From positions 10,847,177 through 10,911,176 of the forward strand of contig NC_057791.1 of assembly GCF_014905175.1 (NCBI RefSeq): DNA of 64,000 nucleotides, given 5' to 3'. This document shows positions 11,360 to 22,529 of the stretch, piece by piece. The position numbers and the translations under genes were made by a program. The notes beneath the pieces were generated by a model. It had not been told where the DNA came from and ran no database searches. It worked only from the letters and a program-made list of their open reading frames with translations. This stretch comes from Aphidius gifuensis (Eukaryota > Arthropoda > Insecta > Hymenoptera > Braconidae). Positions within the stretch are counted from its first letter, which is position 1. Every line of letters starts with the position of its first letter.

Positions 11360-11464
11360 ACTGTGGGCAAATATAGGTAAGAAAATGATAGAGCTGATGA
11401 ATGAATATAAAGAAATTATGTGGTAAGCTACATTCCTTGGCCTAACTTCAAACTTGCCCACAGT
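11360..11464. mobile_element. Possible tiny MITE with ACTGTGGGCAA ends
   Basis: ACTGTGGGCAA at 11360-11370 is mirrored by TTGCCCACAGT ending at 11464, enclosing about 80 bp. Short arms, so chance cannot be excluded. The rest of 11024-11687 shows no gene. Confidence 0.4.
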
Positions 11465-11687
11465 TTTAAAATTGTTTATAAACAAATTAACTACAAACAA
11501 GCTTGTTATTTATTTAATTTTATAAATCGAAATAATGTCTGCTTTAAAAGCTAACGAAACGATGTTAACGAAATAATGAATTCATCCAAAGAAATTTCCG
11601 TTGCCAAAAATGAGTCTTTTGAGAGGATCAGACATATATATAAATAGATACAAAAAACTCAATCATTTAAAATATTCAAAAACTTAC

Positions 11688-11833
11688 TTAAGACCAGCAA
11701 TGATCTCCATCGCTGAATTGAAATTTCCAGTGTTCCAACAGGTTTGAGCAACTCTTAAGAGGCAAGATAGAATAGCCTGACGTTCTTCTGTTGTTGATTC
11801 ATTTGTTATCGTATGGGTTACCCATGAACTAAC
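11688..11833 (-). CDS. PLCE1-like: PLC epsilon-like exon, central RasGEF (CDC25) domain
   Basis: Internal exon of 146 nt. The minus strand shows an acceptor ...cgttgcag followed by GTT AGT TCA TGG, and ends CTT AA before a GTAAGT donor (phase 2 exit). Joined to the upstream exon at 33567 it reads ...NRFNE + VSSWVTHTI with no gap, which is the conserved RasGEF core entry. It continues with ERQAILSCLLRVAQTCWN and SAMEIIAGLK; this is the helical segment of the CDC25 fold that contacts the GTPase. The 21.7 kb intron before it (11834-33566) is packed with transposons, including a BEL/Pao element. The apparent extension of the open frame upstream (beginning MLYVDSTPAEF) is intron read-through, because it replaces the required junction. 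Confidence 0.9.
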
Positions 11834-12117
11834 CTGCAACGTTATTTCGGTGTATATTAAAAATAAACGATTTGACTTGAATTCAGCAGGAGTACTGTCA
11901 ACATATAACATCAGGTGACAAATTTAAAAAAATGGAGTGAAATTGGCTGATTATCATTGATTACAAAAAGTGAAGACTTAAAACTCAGGTTTGCAAAACT
12001 GAGATAAAATTTAAATGATAATTAGTCTTTAACAGGTATCCGAAATTCCTGCATTAACAATTATTTCACAATGTTTATTTTAATGGCACCCACGCAAATT
12101 TTTCTATACCAGACTTC

Positions 12118-14471
12118 CGCACTGATAAAAATTTTTTTCTTGATTAAGAAAAAAATTACTTCGTTTCAGGAAAATCAAAAAAGGTTCAATGCCCTGTTGT
12201 GTATAAAGTGATTATTATATTTTAACCCAGATGGATTTGTTATGAATAACTAATTTTTTGAAGTTAAAAAAAAACTCGACTTTCAGTTGATGATGATTGA
12301 GTATTGAAAATTTTCGTACAGCCCCATAAGGAGTATTACTTCAAAAAGAAAATAAAAACATTGGAAAATAAGAATTAGAACCTAAATTCAAGTAATTTTA
12401 GCCTTGAATCGAATGAAAAAAAGTTATTGCCACAGTTCAAATTTTTATAATCGAGTTAATTACGTTCTGTAAAAAAGACTATTCGCTTATTTTCTCCATG
12501 AAAACTACCCATAACTATGGTTCTTTTGTGCTGAAATTAAATTTTTTTTTTTCAAATTGATAAAATTTATTTCACTAATAAAAGAAAAAAAAATACAAAA
12601 AAAAAAATTTTTTTTTTATCCGGAGAAATATTTATTTCAAATAGATTGGAACAGATTTTATGAAGAAAGGGTTTTTCTCGTTCCGTATTGTAGAATTATT
12701 CCAGGAAATGTCATTTTTTCTTTATTACCCAATGATAATAAAATGAAGTTGGTATCCAAAATTGAAAAATAAAAACTCAAACTTATAATCTGGTGTATTC
12801 CATTCTGTACTCAAAAAATTATAATAAACGTTGCAACAATTGTTGGCTGGATTTTAAAATTGTGTTTTTTAAAACGACGAATATTACCTAATTCTAAGAA
12901 TATTAATTATTTTTTTATTTCTTTCAGATCAATAAACTTGATTCCATAAATAAAAAGAGAGAAAAGAGCATACAGTATTCATAGTTTTATCTGAAAAAAT
13001 ATTTATTCGAAGCTAAATGAAATGCACTCGTTGACGTAGTATTTTTTCTTCAAGTCTAAGGAATCTTATACTCACTGAGTAAAAAATAATTCCTAAATCC
13101 TAGTCAAAATTCTTTTTAGCATTTATCATAAAAAATTTATTCAAAAAAACGTTTTCTTAAGTAGACGGGAATGATCATATATACATGAAATTTGTCCCTA
13201 AATTCAAAGAAATTTACTTTCGAATTGTAGAAATAAATTCTTATTTTTATAATTTTATTTTTTCCATCAGAAACTTTATCACTTTCTCACAACTGTAACT
13301 TTATTTGATTCACAAATAAAAAATATTAGTACAAATAAAAAAATCCCAGATTCTCAGGGACAATATACTCGAAAGCATATTTTCTTGACTGTATTGACAT
13401 TTAAAATGGTTTTAATTGACTAGCAGATGAAGGATTCCAAAAATACTTAAATCCACAGATATCAATTGAAACAACTATTAGAAATTCCATATTTGAAGTG
13501 CTCCTAAAAATGGGTAAAGTTTGAAATTTTTTCTTGAATCTAGGAAAATTTTTTTGGTTACATCCAATCTTTTCATCAATTTTTTTTTCGGATCATTCCA
13601 TTACAAATTATATTTTCATTTTCTTCGTTTTTTTTTCAATTTTAATTGGCAAGTGATTATTGTGTAATCTCGTAATTCTAATAGGATTCAATATGAAAAC
13701 ATACATTCTTTTTATTCTTCTACTTGAAATCGGAAATTTTTCTTCTAAGAAATTTTTCGCTTGAATTTAAGAAAATTTGGCATATTACTAATTTTTATCT
13801 ACCATAGTTCTAGTATTATTTCACTGCGAATCATTGTTTATTATTTAAGCTCCACGAAACTCTGTCCTTATGAAATATTTTATTCGTTCACTATCAAAAA
13901 AATTTAATATTCATACCAATAATTTTTTTTTCACGTTTATCAGGCGAGTTATCAGTGTGTTGTCCTTAAGCTTTAATAATATTAAGTATTACAATATATA
14001 TATTTTGTACTTCTACAATCCAAAATCAAAATTTTTAAATTGAAATTTTTTTTTCTTGAATTGAGGGAAAATTTTTAGATTCTAAATTTATACTTACTAA
14101 TCTGTATTGTTTATAATTCCCGCCAAATTTTTTGTTTCTTTTTTTTCCGGATTGCGTACTTTCTACAACAGTTTTTTTTTTCTCATCTTTAAATATTTAT
14201 GTTCTTCAAAGAATCACATTGATTTTAAAAGTAGTGAAAGGTCAAGTTAGTTAATTTTTACTTCTTTCAAAGAATTTTTTCTTTATTTCAGTGATTTGTA
14301 TATTCATTCGAATAAGAAATCATATTTAGAAAAAATTTATTTTATTTAAGTGGTGCTATTTTTCCAATTGAGTGGAGATTTTTAATTTCATCGAAATTTT
14401 TCTTGAACGGAGTATTTTACTTAATTTAAGGGAAAATTCTATTGATCAAGAAAAAAATTTTTAACAGTGCG
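12118..14471. mobile_element. 2.35-kb foldback-type element with CGCACTG ends
   Basis: The left end CGCACTGATAAAAATTTTTT (12118 on) and the right end AAAAAATTTTTAACAGTGCG (to 14471) are inverted repeats of about 30 bp with one mismatch. The interior has no ORF and repeatedly uses a tttcttgaatttaggaaaat-like phrase in both orientations (for example near 13530, 13740-13790, 14050 and 14420). Same general style as the element starting at 30472. A non-autonomous DNA element grown by internal duplication is the simplest reading. Confidence 0.6.
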
Positions 14472-15160
14472 AAAAGAATCTCTTAGTCAAATTATTTCCA
14501 TAAAAAATCTCCGATTTCGAGAATTCTTCTTGCAAAAATCTCCATATTCAAAAATCTGCCCTGGATATAATTTATAAAAATATCATTTAGAAGGAATAAA
14601 AAAGTATTTCTTGAAAATATTGCTGATCTTTTGAAAGTTCAAATTTAGTTAAATTTTGTTGTTAGAAACTTTTTATAATTTATTCCGATTTTAACATATA
14701 CTGTGATTAAAATTTAATGAGTGAGTAAAAAATAGAGAAACTATAATAGAAACAAATTGAAATGATGTAAGAATAAAAAATTGTTTAAAAAAAGTGATAA
14801 ATTTTAGTTTCTTAATTAAGTAATTATTTGTAATGAGTAACTCAATTAAAAAATGTATTTATTGTCTAGAACTGTACCGATTTGAATGGTTAAAATTGAT
14901 GACTAACACATTTCATCAAATAATTGCTGATACGCATAATCTTATATATGACAGTATTACTTTTGGACTTAAATAAGTTGAATTTAAGCAAGATATTGAA
15001 AAAAAAACAGAGTAAAGTTACTTGAATATATGAGGAGAGCTTTTTTATTTCACCAGGTTGGAAACCTTGTATCTTCAGAAATGTTAAGGTTTTGGGAAAA
15101 TGTACCCATCTTCATTGAAGAGGATCACTTGAACGAAGAAACCTATCTCAAATGTATACA
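14472..15160. other. AT-rich intronic sequence
   Basis: No gene, RNA or paired repeat recognised. Lies in the 21.7 kb PLCE intron. Confidence 0.4.
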
Positions 15161-15431
15161 CACGGAGAAAAAAAAACGACAAAAATTGTTGTGATAGCAG
15201 GACAAACTATAGGCGAAATCCTATCCTATCACTTTTTGTTGTTCTGCAACAAAAATTGTTGTATCGTTTTACAAAATTGTTGCGCAGCAAAAAATTTTAT
15301 TGTATCGTTAAACAAATTTTATTTAGCTGCAGAACAATTTTTACCATTCAATAATATTTGTTGTGCTGCTCAATAATATTGGTTTAGCTGCTCAATAAAT
15401 GCTGTTCAGTTTTAAGGCGAATTTTACCGTG
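15161..15431. mobile_element. MITE with CACGGAGAAA / TTTTACCGTG ends and ACAAAAATTGTTGT subrepeats
   Basis: The ends CACGGAGAAA (15161) and TTTTACCGTG (to 15431) are imperfect inverses. Inside are five or more copies of (c)aacaaaaattgttgt-like blocks, each partly self-complementary, alternating with gctgcaaca/gcagcaaaa phrases. No coding potential. Confidence 0.55.
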
Positions 15432-15644
15432 CAGCACAACAATGTAGGGCTTTTTGGGTGTTATCGGTTGACTCGGTCTTGGTCGTGTGCCTCAGTATAT
15501 CTACATGACATTAGTTGGAATTGTCCAAGTTGAGATTAGCTTTTGTGTGATTGACATTTTAAAAATAAATTAATTAATGCCAGGTTTCAATAACATTTTA
15601 ATAATTGAATTATAGACTATGAAATATTTGTGAGCAACTACCCT

Positions 15645-17286
15645 GGTGAAAATAATTTTGACAAAATTCACCAAAATTAGTCAAAATTTGCCAAAATTGC
15701 CAATTAGCAATTATTACTTTACCAGATAAACAAAAACCGTACTATCGGCAAAACAAATATTGTAAAGTTTTAACATGGTCCAGTAAAAAACAAAAATAAA
15801 AAAAAAGTACAATTTCTTTTGGTTTTTTAAATTTTATTTTTTTTGTAAATCAACAATCGGAAACTTTTATAACATCAATTTTCTTTATTGATTCTGCTAT
15901 TTCTTTTCTCACGGATCTATTAATCTTTAAATTTATAATAATTTCAATAATAATAAGAATCTAATCAATAATGATAACAATAATATTGATAATGATCATA
16001 ATAATGTTACTAATATGATATTTATAATAATTATACCAATAACATTGTCGATTAATAATAACAAGATCAATAGGGGCTTATTTTGTGTTTTGTTTCATGT
16101 TTATTATGAATAATGTTTATTCATAGATTTATGCAATTATAAATGAATAATAAAAAAAAATTCTCATAATTTCTTTATCTTATGAATTTCATTTTTGAAT
16201 TATATTTATCAATATCATTTAAATAATATCTACAAACAAACAATTTTCGAAAGAATTAAATCTGGTATATTCAAATTTGTTATTAGAGGTGAACGTATGC
16301 GATATTTTTACTAATCACTGCAGAATATTAATAAATATTTTGAACAATAGTTATTTATTTATGCACAATTTTATATATTCATTGACTTTATTAGTTTTCA
16401 TTTTTTTTAATCTCACTTAAAAGAAAAAATGTCACAATAATATTCAAACTAGAAATATCAATAATATTACTAATATTCATATTTTGAATATTTTTGTTAT
16501 TATCATTATTTTCAATTGATAATATTATTGTTATTATTACTATAAATATTATTATGATTATTGATAATATTATTGAAGTTATTTTTATTATTATTATTTA
16601 TACTATAAATCTTTATTATTTTATAATATACTATACATTAGACCGTTTCAAAAAAAAAAAAAAATTTTTTTTTTCTCTCCCACCTCTTAAAATCTTAGTA
16701 TTCAACAAGACAAACAATCTACTATTTTCAATTTTTTTTTTTTTTTTTTTTTAAATGTCGCTCATCGACTTTGAATATTTTCCATTTAAAATACATGTAA
16801 GCAGAGTGTTTATTTTATACTTTTGTTCATAACTTCATCAATTTTTAAGCTAGAAACTTGGAAATACGACCATTCGAAAGCGTTATAAAAAAGCATTAAA
16901 ATACATATTGAAAAAAAAATTTTCAATCAACTGTTTTGCGGCTAGAAAACTTTGTAAACGTTTATTTCTAAAAAAACGATAATTTATTTATTCGAAGACC
17001 TCTGAACATTCATTAAAAAATAAAAATTCGGCATATAAGATATATTGTCTAAAGCTTTTCAATACAGCTTACTAAATAATCATCTTGAATTCAAATATAT
17101 TGATTATTTTGAAAGTTATGATTTTTTGAAACACTTGAAAGAAAACAGCATTTATTCGGTTATAAAAAAATTGCACAAATAACACTTTTTTCTTTTCAGT
17201 GTTTCAAAAAATCATAACTCTCGGCTTATCGTAAGATATCCGTTCAAGAAAGAAGTCACTGATTTTGGCAATTCATTTGAATTGGC
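15645..17286. other. AT-rich low-complexity intron sequence
   Basis: Contains ccctggtgaaaataatt at about 15645, a possible isolated end of the CCCTGGT family, with no partner. 15920-16780 is mainly aataat/attatt sequence with long T runs (16731-16752). No gene. Confidence 0.4.
17112..17222. repeat. Stem-loop with ~22-bp arms
   Basis: agttatgattttttgaaaca at about 17114 is the inverse of tgtttcaaaaaatcataact at about 17200-17220, separated by about 65 bp. It sits just upstream of the BEL/Pao pol remnant. Function unknown; may be a MITE core. Confidence 0.5.
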
Positions 17287-18180
17287 CTAGAGAATGTTAA
17301 TCAATCAAGAGAAAAAGATGGAGAAGAATCCTGAGCTCCAACGAGCTTATCATGAATTCATGAAATAGTACAAGAGCTTAGGTCAAATGACCAAAGCATC
17401 ACCAGTCGAGATGCATTCATCTTGTTATTATTTACCTCACCACAGCATCATCAAAGAGTCCCGTTTATCAACAAAACTAAGAGTACTTTTCAATGGATCA
17501 CAGGTGACGAATACAGGTGAATCATTGAATGATAACCTGTATGAGGGGCCAAAGCTGTTGAATTTATTAATTTCTGTATCAACACAGTGGCGGTCATATC
17601 GTTTCGCCTTTTCTTGTGACATTAAGCAAATGTTTAGGCAAATACAGATACATCAAGAGGATAGAAAATATCAAAAGATATTGTGGAGAAATTCACTTGA
17701 CCAACTCATTGAAGAATATGAGTTAACAACTGTCACGTATGGTATCAAGCTTGCACCATTTTTGGCCTTGGCAACCTTGAGACAGTTGGAACGAGAAGAG
17801 AAAGATAAATATCCATTGGTAGCAAATGTTATTTTATTTGGTTCATACATGGATGACATTTATCTTGGTGCGAATAATATACAAGAAGGAATAGAGAAAG
17901 TTAAATAAACAAGAGACATGTTTAACTTTGGAGGATTTAAGTTGAGAAAATGAATCAACAACTCAGCTGATTTATTGAGAGATGTTCCTGAAGAATATCA
18001 AGAACAGTCATCACTGTCATTCATCGAGGGTGACCCATTATTCAGAACACTCGGTTTAACATGGAATATTAAAGAGGATTGCTTTTGTCACACATACAAC
18101 CCATACAGGGAACCACAAACAATCACAAAGAGAGTAGTGTTGGCCAGAGTGGCTCAACTATTTGATCCACTTGGTTAGAT
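17287..18180 (+). pseudogene. BEL/Pao reverse transcriptase
   Basis: Frame opens around 17290 with ELQRAYHEFMK, a stop, then YKSLGQ, matching the BEL/Pao lead-in that precedes the RT. From 17387: YLPHHSIIKES, LRVLFNGSQ, LNDNLYEGPKLLNLL, FAFSCDIKQMFRQIQIH, YQKILWRNS and VTYGIKLAPFLALATLRQL. The catalytic YMDD is at 17846-17857. Stops interrupt at 17366, 17906, 17951 and 18176, all in the same frame, so they are point mutations rather than shifts. The enzyme would copy element RNA in virus-like particles; this copy cannot be translated through. Confidence 0.88.
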
Positions 18181-18769
18181 TACACCAATCATCACAAGAG
18201 GCAAATTGTTAGTACAACAATTATGGAGAATTAAACTTGAGTGGGATAAAGCAATACCAATTGATTTGTTGAATCAATGGCGAGAATTTAACGACCAACT
18301 TAATTATTTATTATCAATTACCATTCCGAGATGGTTAAATCTTGAGTAATCAACTTTATCAATACAAATCCATGGTTTTGGCGATGCATCAGATGCAGCA
18401 TTGGGTGCAGTCGTTTACTTAGTAGTCATTGATTCTCTTGGTCAAGCTAAGAGAAATATAATAACAGCTAAATCAAAATTGGCACCACTCAAAACAGGAT
18501 CACGCGGTTCTAACAACACCAAGGTGTTAACATCGAGGTTAGAACTTTCAGCAGCAGTATTATTGGTAAAGTTAGTCAAAGATGTCCAAGATAGTTTGAG
18601 TTTGACATCAGTGGAGACACATTTGTGGACTGATTCGTCCATCACTTACTATTGGATAAAAGGAGATGCAAGTTGTTGGAAAACGTTCATTCAAAATAGA
18701 GTTGTACTTATACAAAGTACAATATCAAATGCCATCTGGCATCATATGTAATTCATACAATAAGAGCGA
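18181..18769 (+). pseudogene. BEL/Pao RNase H domain
   Basis: Continues the RT frame. HGFGDASDAALGAVVYL holds the first catalytic Asp, LTSRLELSAAVLL the Glu, and ETHLWTDSSITYYWIKG the second Asp of the RNase H fold. Stops at about 18347, 18749 and 18761 break it. Sequence between RT and this domain (ITPIITRGKLLVQQLW and following) is the usual BEL/Pao connection region. Confidence 0.85.
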
Positions 18770-20011
18770 GTGAAGAGAATTTTTGACGAAATTCTCGACA
18801 CTTACCAAAGTGGTATCATCAGCATCATGGTGGAGAAGATTTATCAATCGTTTTCCAAGAAACACACAATAAATAACACATCTTGGTTAACTGTTAATAA
18901 ACGTCGTCATGCGTTATGGGGACTTATTTTGTTCACACAGCAACAACAATTTCATCAAGAGATAACTACTCTGTCTAAAAGCGAATCAATATCGAGGTCA
19001 AGCACATTAATTAAACTCAATCCATTCATATACAGAGATGGGTTGTTAAGAGTTGGAGTAGATTGGATAATTCATCACTACAAGCTGAGGCTGTCAATCC
19101 AATCATACTACCAAAAGAGTCGAGACTTACCGAGCTTATTTTACATGATTGTCATGTAAATACATATCATGGAGGAGCCCAACTGATGTTGGCAACTCTG
19201 AAAAAAAATTACTGGATAGTTGGAGGTCGAGTACCAGTAAGATCATTTATCAACGAATGTGTAACTCGTGTACGTCATCGTGCTAAACAAGCACACCAAT
19301 TAATGGGTCAGTTACCACTATCAAGAGTCCTGAAAATAAGACCATTTCTCCATACAAGAGTGGACTATGCTGGACCTTTTGAGTTAAAGACATGGTCAGG
19401 AAGAGATAACAAAAAATACAAGGCTTATCTTGTGGTTTTTGTTTGCATGTCTTCGTCAGCTGTAGCTTCTTGAGTTGGCCACAGATTACACAACTGAAGG
19501 CTTTTTAGCAGCCTCTAAAAGATTCATCAGCAACAGAGGCTCATGTACAAAATTATACAGTGATTGTGGCACTAATTTTGTCGGAGCAGATGCAGAATTA
19601 AAAAAGCTATTTACTGCATCATCAAAAGGAGTTAAAGAGTTAGCTAGTTTACTAGCCAGAGATAGAACATCATGGAGTTTTATTCCTCCTGATTCTTCAC
19701 ATTTTGAAGGCAAACGGAAATCAGCAGTTAAATCATCAAAACATCATATTAAGAGAGTCATTAGTGACCATGTGCTGACATATGAGCAGTTTACAACATT
19801 TCTCACTCAAATATGTTTGTCAAACTCAAGGCCATTGTGCCCATTGAGTGATGATCCAGAGGATCTCCAAGCATTAACACCAGGTCATTTGTTAATTGGA
19901 GAGCCACTTAATTTGGTATCAGAACCATTAGTCTTGGAGGATATCCTGACAATCCAGATTAACAAGGTTGAAGAATTATCACTATCAAGTCTCATTCATC
20001 AGAGTATTTGA
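18770..20011 (+). pseudogene. BEL/Pao integrase
   Basis: After a frameshift near 19055-19063, the zinc-binding region reads RLTELILHDCHVNTYHGG (HHCC His pair) and INECVTRVRHRAKQ (first Cys kept; the second Cys position appears replaced by Arg). The catalytic core has HTRVDYAGPF (first Asp), and after a second shift at about 19470, LYSDCGTNFVGADAELK (second Asp) and HFEGKRKSAVKSSKHH (Glu). It ends with LTPGHLLIGEPLNLV, typical of the BEL/Pao integrase C-terminus. The core residues are present, but the frame breaks and altered Cys make it inactive. Confidence 0.85.
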
Positions 20012-20034
20012 GACCAATAGCGAAGCTTTGCATT

Positions 20035-20340
20035 TTGCCTATTGACATATCATCATCATCGATGGAGAATCGACGTCATCGTCAAGGTGGGGAGATTCGG
20101 CAAATGATTCTATGAATCACCACTAGCTGTCAAAAGGCAGAACCTCACGGGCTAGGTGTTGAAAGCGCCGCCTTGTGTGGTTTTCACGGAACTGACTCGG
20201 GGCTTTACGGGCTCTGTCGGGTTCGTTCGTACGTCGTTTCTACTACGGTCACGTTCGGCGTCTAGCCGGCACACAAGCAATTAAGATTTACAGTAGTAAA
20301 AATGAATTGACGCATAGAAGGATATCGGAGTTAACTTGAT
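20035..20340 (+). repeat. Probable BEL/Pao 3' LTR remnant
   Basis: Follows the polypurine-like tract. It is GC-richer than the neighbourhood (gaaagcgccgccttgtgtgg, ctctgtcgggttcgttcg) as LTR R/U5 regions can be. No 5' copy exists in the window for comparison, so boundaries are a guess. Confidence 0.35.
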
Positions 20341-20453
20341 AAACTTAGAAAAAATAAGAAGCCCTGTGGTCTAGTGGTCAAGGCGTTTGCCCGGAAAGCA
20401 AAAGACCCCGGTTCGATTCCCGGCGGGGGAACTTCGTTATTTTTTCTAAGTTT
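20341..20453 (+). ncRNA. tRNA-like sequence enclosed in a 21-bp inverted repeat
   Basis: The core at about 20359-20432 folds as a tRNA: D-stem GTCT/AGGC all paired, anticodon stem TTTGC/GCAAA perfect with 7-nt loop CCGGAAA (anticodon position GGA; C instead of the usual U33), and T-loop TTCGATT on a five-pair stem with one mismatch. A-box TGGTCTAGTGG and B-box GGTTCGATTCC are intact. The acceptor pairs five of seven, then continues as an extended helix: AAACTTAGAAAAAATAAGAAG (shown here as 20341-20361) against its complement at 20432-20453 with one extra G. The right arm includes a T6 run, a usable Pol III terminator. The Ser-type GGA anticodon without a long variable arm argues against a functional tRNA-Ser. 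Best read as a tRNA-derived element or pseudogene. It sits just 3' of the BEL/Pao remnant. Confidence 0.6.
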
Positions 20454-20587
20454 CTGGTTTTTTTCATACCTTTTAAGGTAGACAGCGTTTTCTAGAAGCT
20501 TTGTAAGAGATTCAATTAAACTGAGTAATTGATAATATATACGATAATTGACCTACTATCCTTATCTACCCTGTCACTAGCTGAAAC

Positions 20588-20875
20588 ACATATAAATAAG
20601 TCTTAATTGTAGACAAAATTTTAAACTTGACACCCTTGGTTCAATATATATAATATAACTATGCTATTCAAATTAGGAAAAAAAGTTGGGGTCAAGTTTA
20701 AAATTTTGTTAACAATTAGGACTTATTTATATGCATTGAAAATATTTTTCATTTTTGACTTTTTTTAATACCACATCTTTTTGTATTGAAAAAGAGGGAA
20801 TAGCTGCACGATTTTGAATATTTGACGCTTCTTTTTGTGAAAAAAAAACTAGGTTTTTTTTTTTTTGTTATGATA
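20588..20875. mobile_element. Short, partial copy of the 26383-29425 palindromic family
   Basis: ataagtcttaattgtagac near 20592 and acaattaggacttat near 20716 are inverted, with aaattttaaacttgac / gtcaagtttaaaatttt inside. The right flank up to 20875 (gacgcttctttttgtgaaaa) matches the outer right arm of the large element (ggacgctcctttttgtaaaa near 29380). The left outer arm is missing. Confidence 0.6.
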
Positions 20876-21203
20876 TCACTTCTTTTTGAAAAGTTTTAAT
20901 AATAATATATTTTTTGAATACGTTGACCAATTAATTTATTATTTATCCTCAAGGAGTTCTATAAGGAAAGCAATCTGTGACGTCACACAGTGTATAAGCG
21001 TTTAGCAGAGGGAGCTATTGAAGTTCACGGAATGGAGCAAGCCAGTGCATATTATCACCAGTAACGGCGCTAGTAAGGCGAATGCACAAAGTCACATGTT
21101 TCTGTTCATTTTTTTTTCCATCAAATTCAATGAGTTTTTTTTTTTTTTGAATTTATATATATATACACAATTAATTGAAGTTGAATTAATCCATGGATGA
21201 ATT

Positions 21204-22360
21204 TTAATTTTCTTTTTCAGTTTTTGAATTAATATTTATTAATTTTCTATTAAATTGTAAGCTAATTGTCAACGATTTGTTGATATAACATCTAGAAAAT
21301 TTAAATGTCGTATTTTTATCATCACCATCATCATCATCATCATCTTGATTTTTAGGACTGTGAAATGTTGAGTTTGGTAATAGTTCTAAATTAAAAATGT
21401 CATTAATGTCTTGATTTTCTTCTAAATAATACGAGTCTGAATCTGTTGTGACAATGTAGCTTGAATGATTGGGCAAATCAGCGTCATGTGTAGCATTAGC
21501 ATTCAATGATTTTCTGTTATTAACTGATGGTGTTGATAATGCACTTTTTAATTCACTTAATGTGAATATTTCATTGTTTTTTTTTTTTTGACAAATCATT
21601 TAATGATTCCATAAATGTCTCATTATTTTCTATCGACATATTATTTGATAAACACGTATCAAGAATTTTGTTATATTTTGTTGATAAAACTGTTTCAGTA
21701 AATGTGGCATTATTTTTTTTGAAAATGAAGTCAAGGTCTCAAATTATTACCATTGAAAACATTCAATGATTCAGTAAAAGTAACATTATTTTTTTTACAC
21801 AATACATTTAACGATTTAGACGTGAAAGTATATATTTTGATTTAGTAAGATTTTTACTGTGAGAACCATTGTGAATTCCACCATTTGAATTATCCAAATA
21901 ATCTTTTGAAGATGGATTACTTCCAGAAACATCCTAAACATACTTATTTGCATCATTGATTCCGTTGAAATTTGTGAATCAGCCATTGCTGAACAATCAC
22001 CAATGTCATCGTTACATTGTGAATATTTCAATCCATTGTTAATAACTTTATTATTGTTAATTTTGTTTTCATTAATTTTATCCATATCTGTTGTTGAAGT
22101 ATCTAAAAATCGTCTTGATGTGTTCATAATTGTTGCATCACTGAAATCAAGTGTTAAATTGATAAAAGAATTAATACCATTCGATTGCGACATATTTTAA
22201 AATGCATCAAGACCTTCTTGACCATTTGATGATGACAATACGATGTCAATAACATGCCTGACACTGATCCTCTCAGCATCACTGGTATATATTCTTTGTC
22301 TTTTTGATTTTTATTATCATTCTCATAATTTATTTTTATTGATGATTCTTGTTGATCAAG
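21204..22360 (-). pseudogene. Decayed Asn/Ser-rich ORF, unknown protein
   Basis: Three minus-strand frames follow one another with coding-like, low-GC sequence. Upstream: MSQSNGINSFINLTLDFS and LKYSQCNDDIGDCSAMADSQ, then after a shift SSKDYLDNSNGGIHNGSHS. Downstream frame: LPNHSSYIVTTDSDSYYLEE and IFNLELLPNSTFHSPKNQ, with an acidic run D6G. Between 21560 and 21830 a short motif of the type NN(A/V/E)TF(T/M)ES recurs at least three times (NNVTFTESLN, NNATFTETV, NNETFMESLN), so the intact protein had a repeat region. I do not recognise it. Frameshifts near 21700-21730 and 21900-21940 and the stops make it non-functional. It could be a transposon-encoded or captured host protein. Confidence 0.45.
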
Positions 22361-22361
22361 A

Positions 22362-22431
22362 GGCACGGTAGTGCCTCGCGTCAAGTATGAGAAAAAAAAA
22401 GAAAGTGGGGGAACGAGATAACTACCGTGCC
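22362..22431. repeat. 70-bp inverted-repeat element, GGCACGGTAGT ends
   Basis: GGCACGGTAGT (22362-22372) is mirrored by ACTACCGTGCC (22421-22431). The left arm is also locally self-complementary (ggcac..gtgcc). Possibly a miniature element or remnant inserted upstream of the Asn-rich ORF relic. Confidence 0.45.
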
Positions 22432-22529
22432 TAATATACACGGCATAGAGCTAACCCTAACCCTCCAATTCCTTGGGAATTTATCTTAAAATATGATTGA
22501 TCAGATAAAAATATTTTGTCTTTTGATCA

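Larger units (their letters stand above)
17287..20340 (+). mobile_element. Degenerate BEL/Pao LTR retrotransposon (pol and 3' part)
   Basis: RT, RNase H and integrase segments follow in BEL/Pao order on the plus strand within the large PLCE intron. Gag, protease and the 5' LTR are missing. The 3' side has a purine tract (aaggtggggaga, about 20080-20091) followed by a GC-richer 250-bp stretch that may be the 3' LTR remnant. At least six in-frame stops and two frameshifts show the copy is dead. Confidence 0.85.

Noticed and set aside
15645..15661. Another CCCTGGTG-family element
   Set aside because: Only one end is present; no inverse partner found within several kb.
20359..20432. Functional tRNA-Ser(GGA)
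   Set aside because: No long variable arm, C at position 33, a T-stem mismatch and two unpaired acceptor positions.
22451..22464. Telomeric TTAGG-like or TAACCC repeat
   Set aside because: Only two CTAACCC units; too short to mean an internal telomere.
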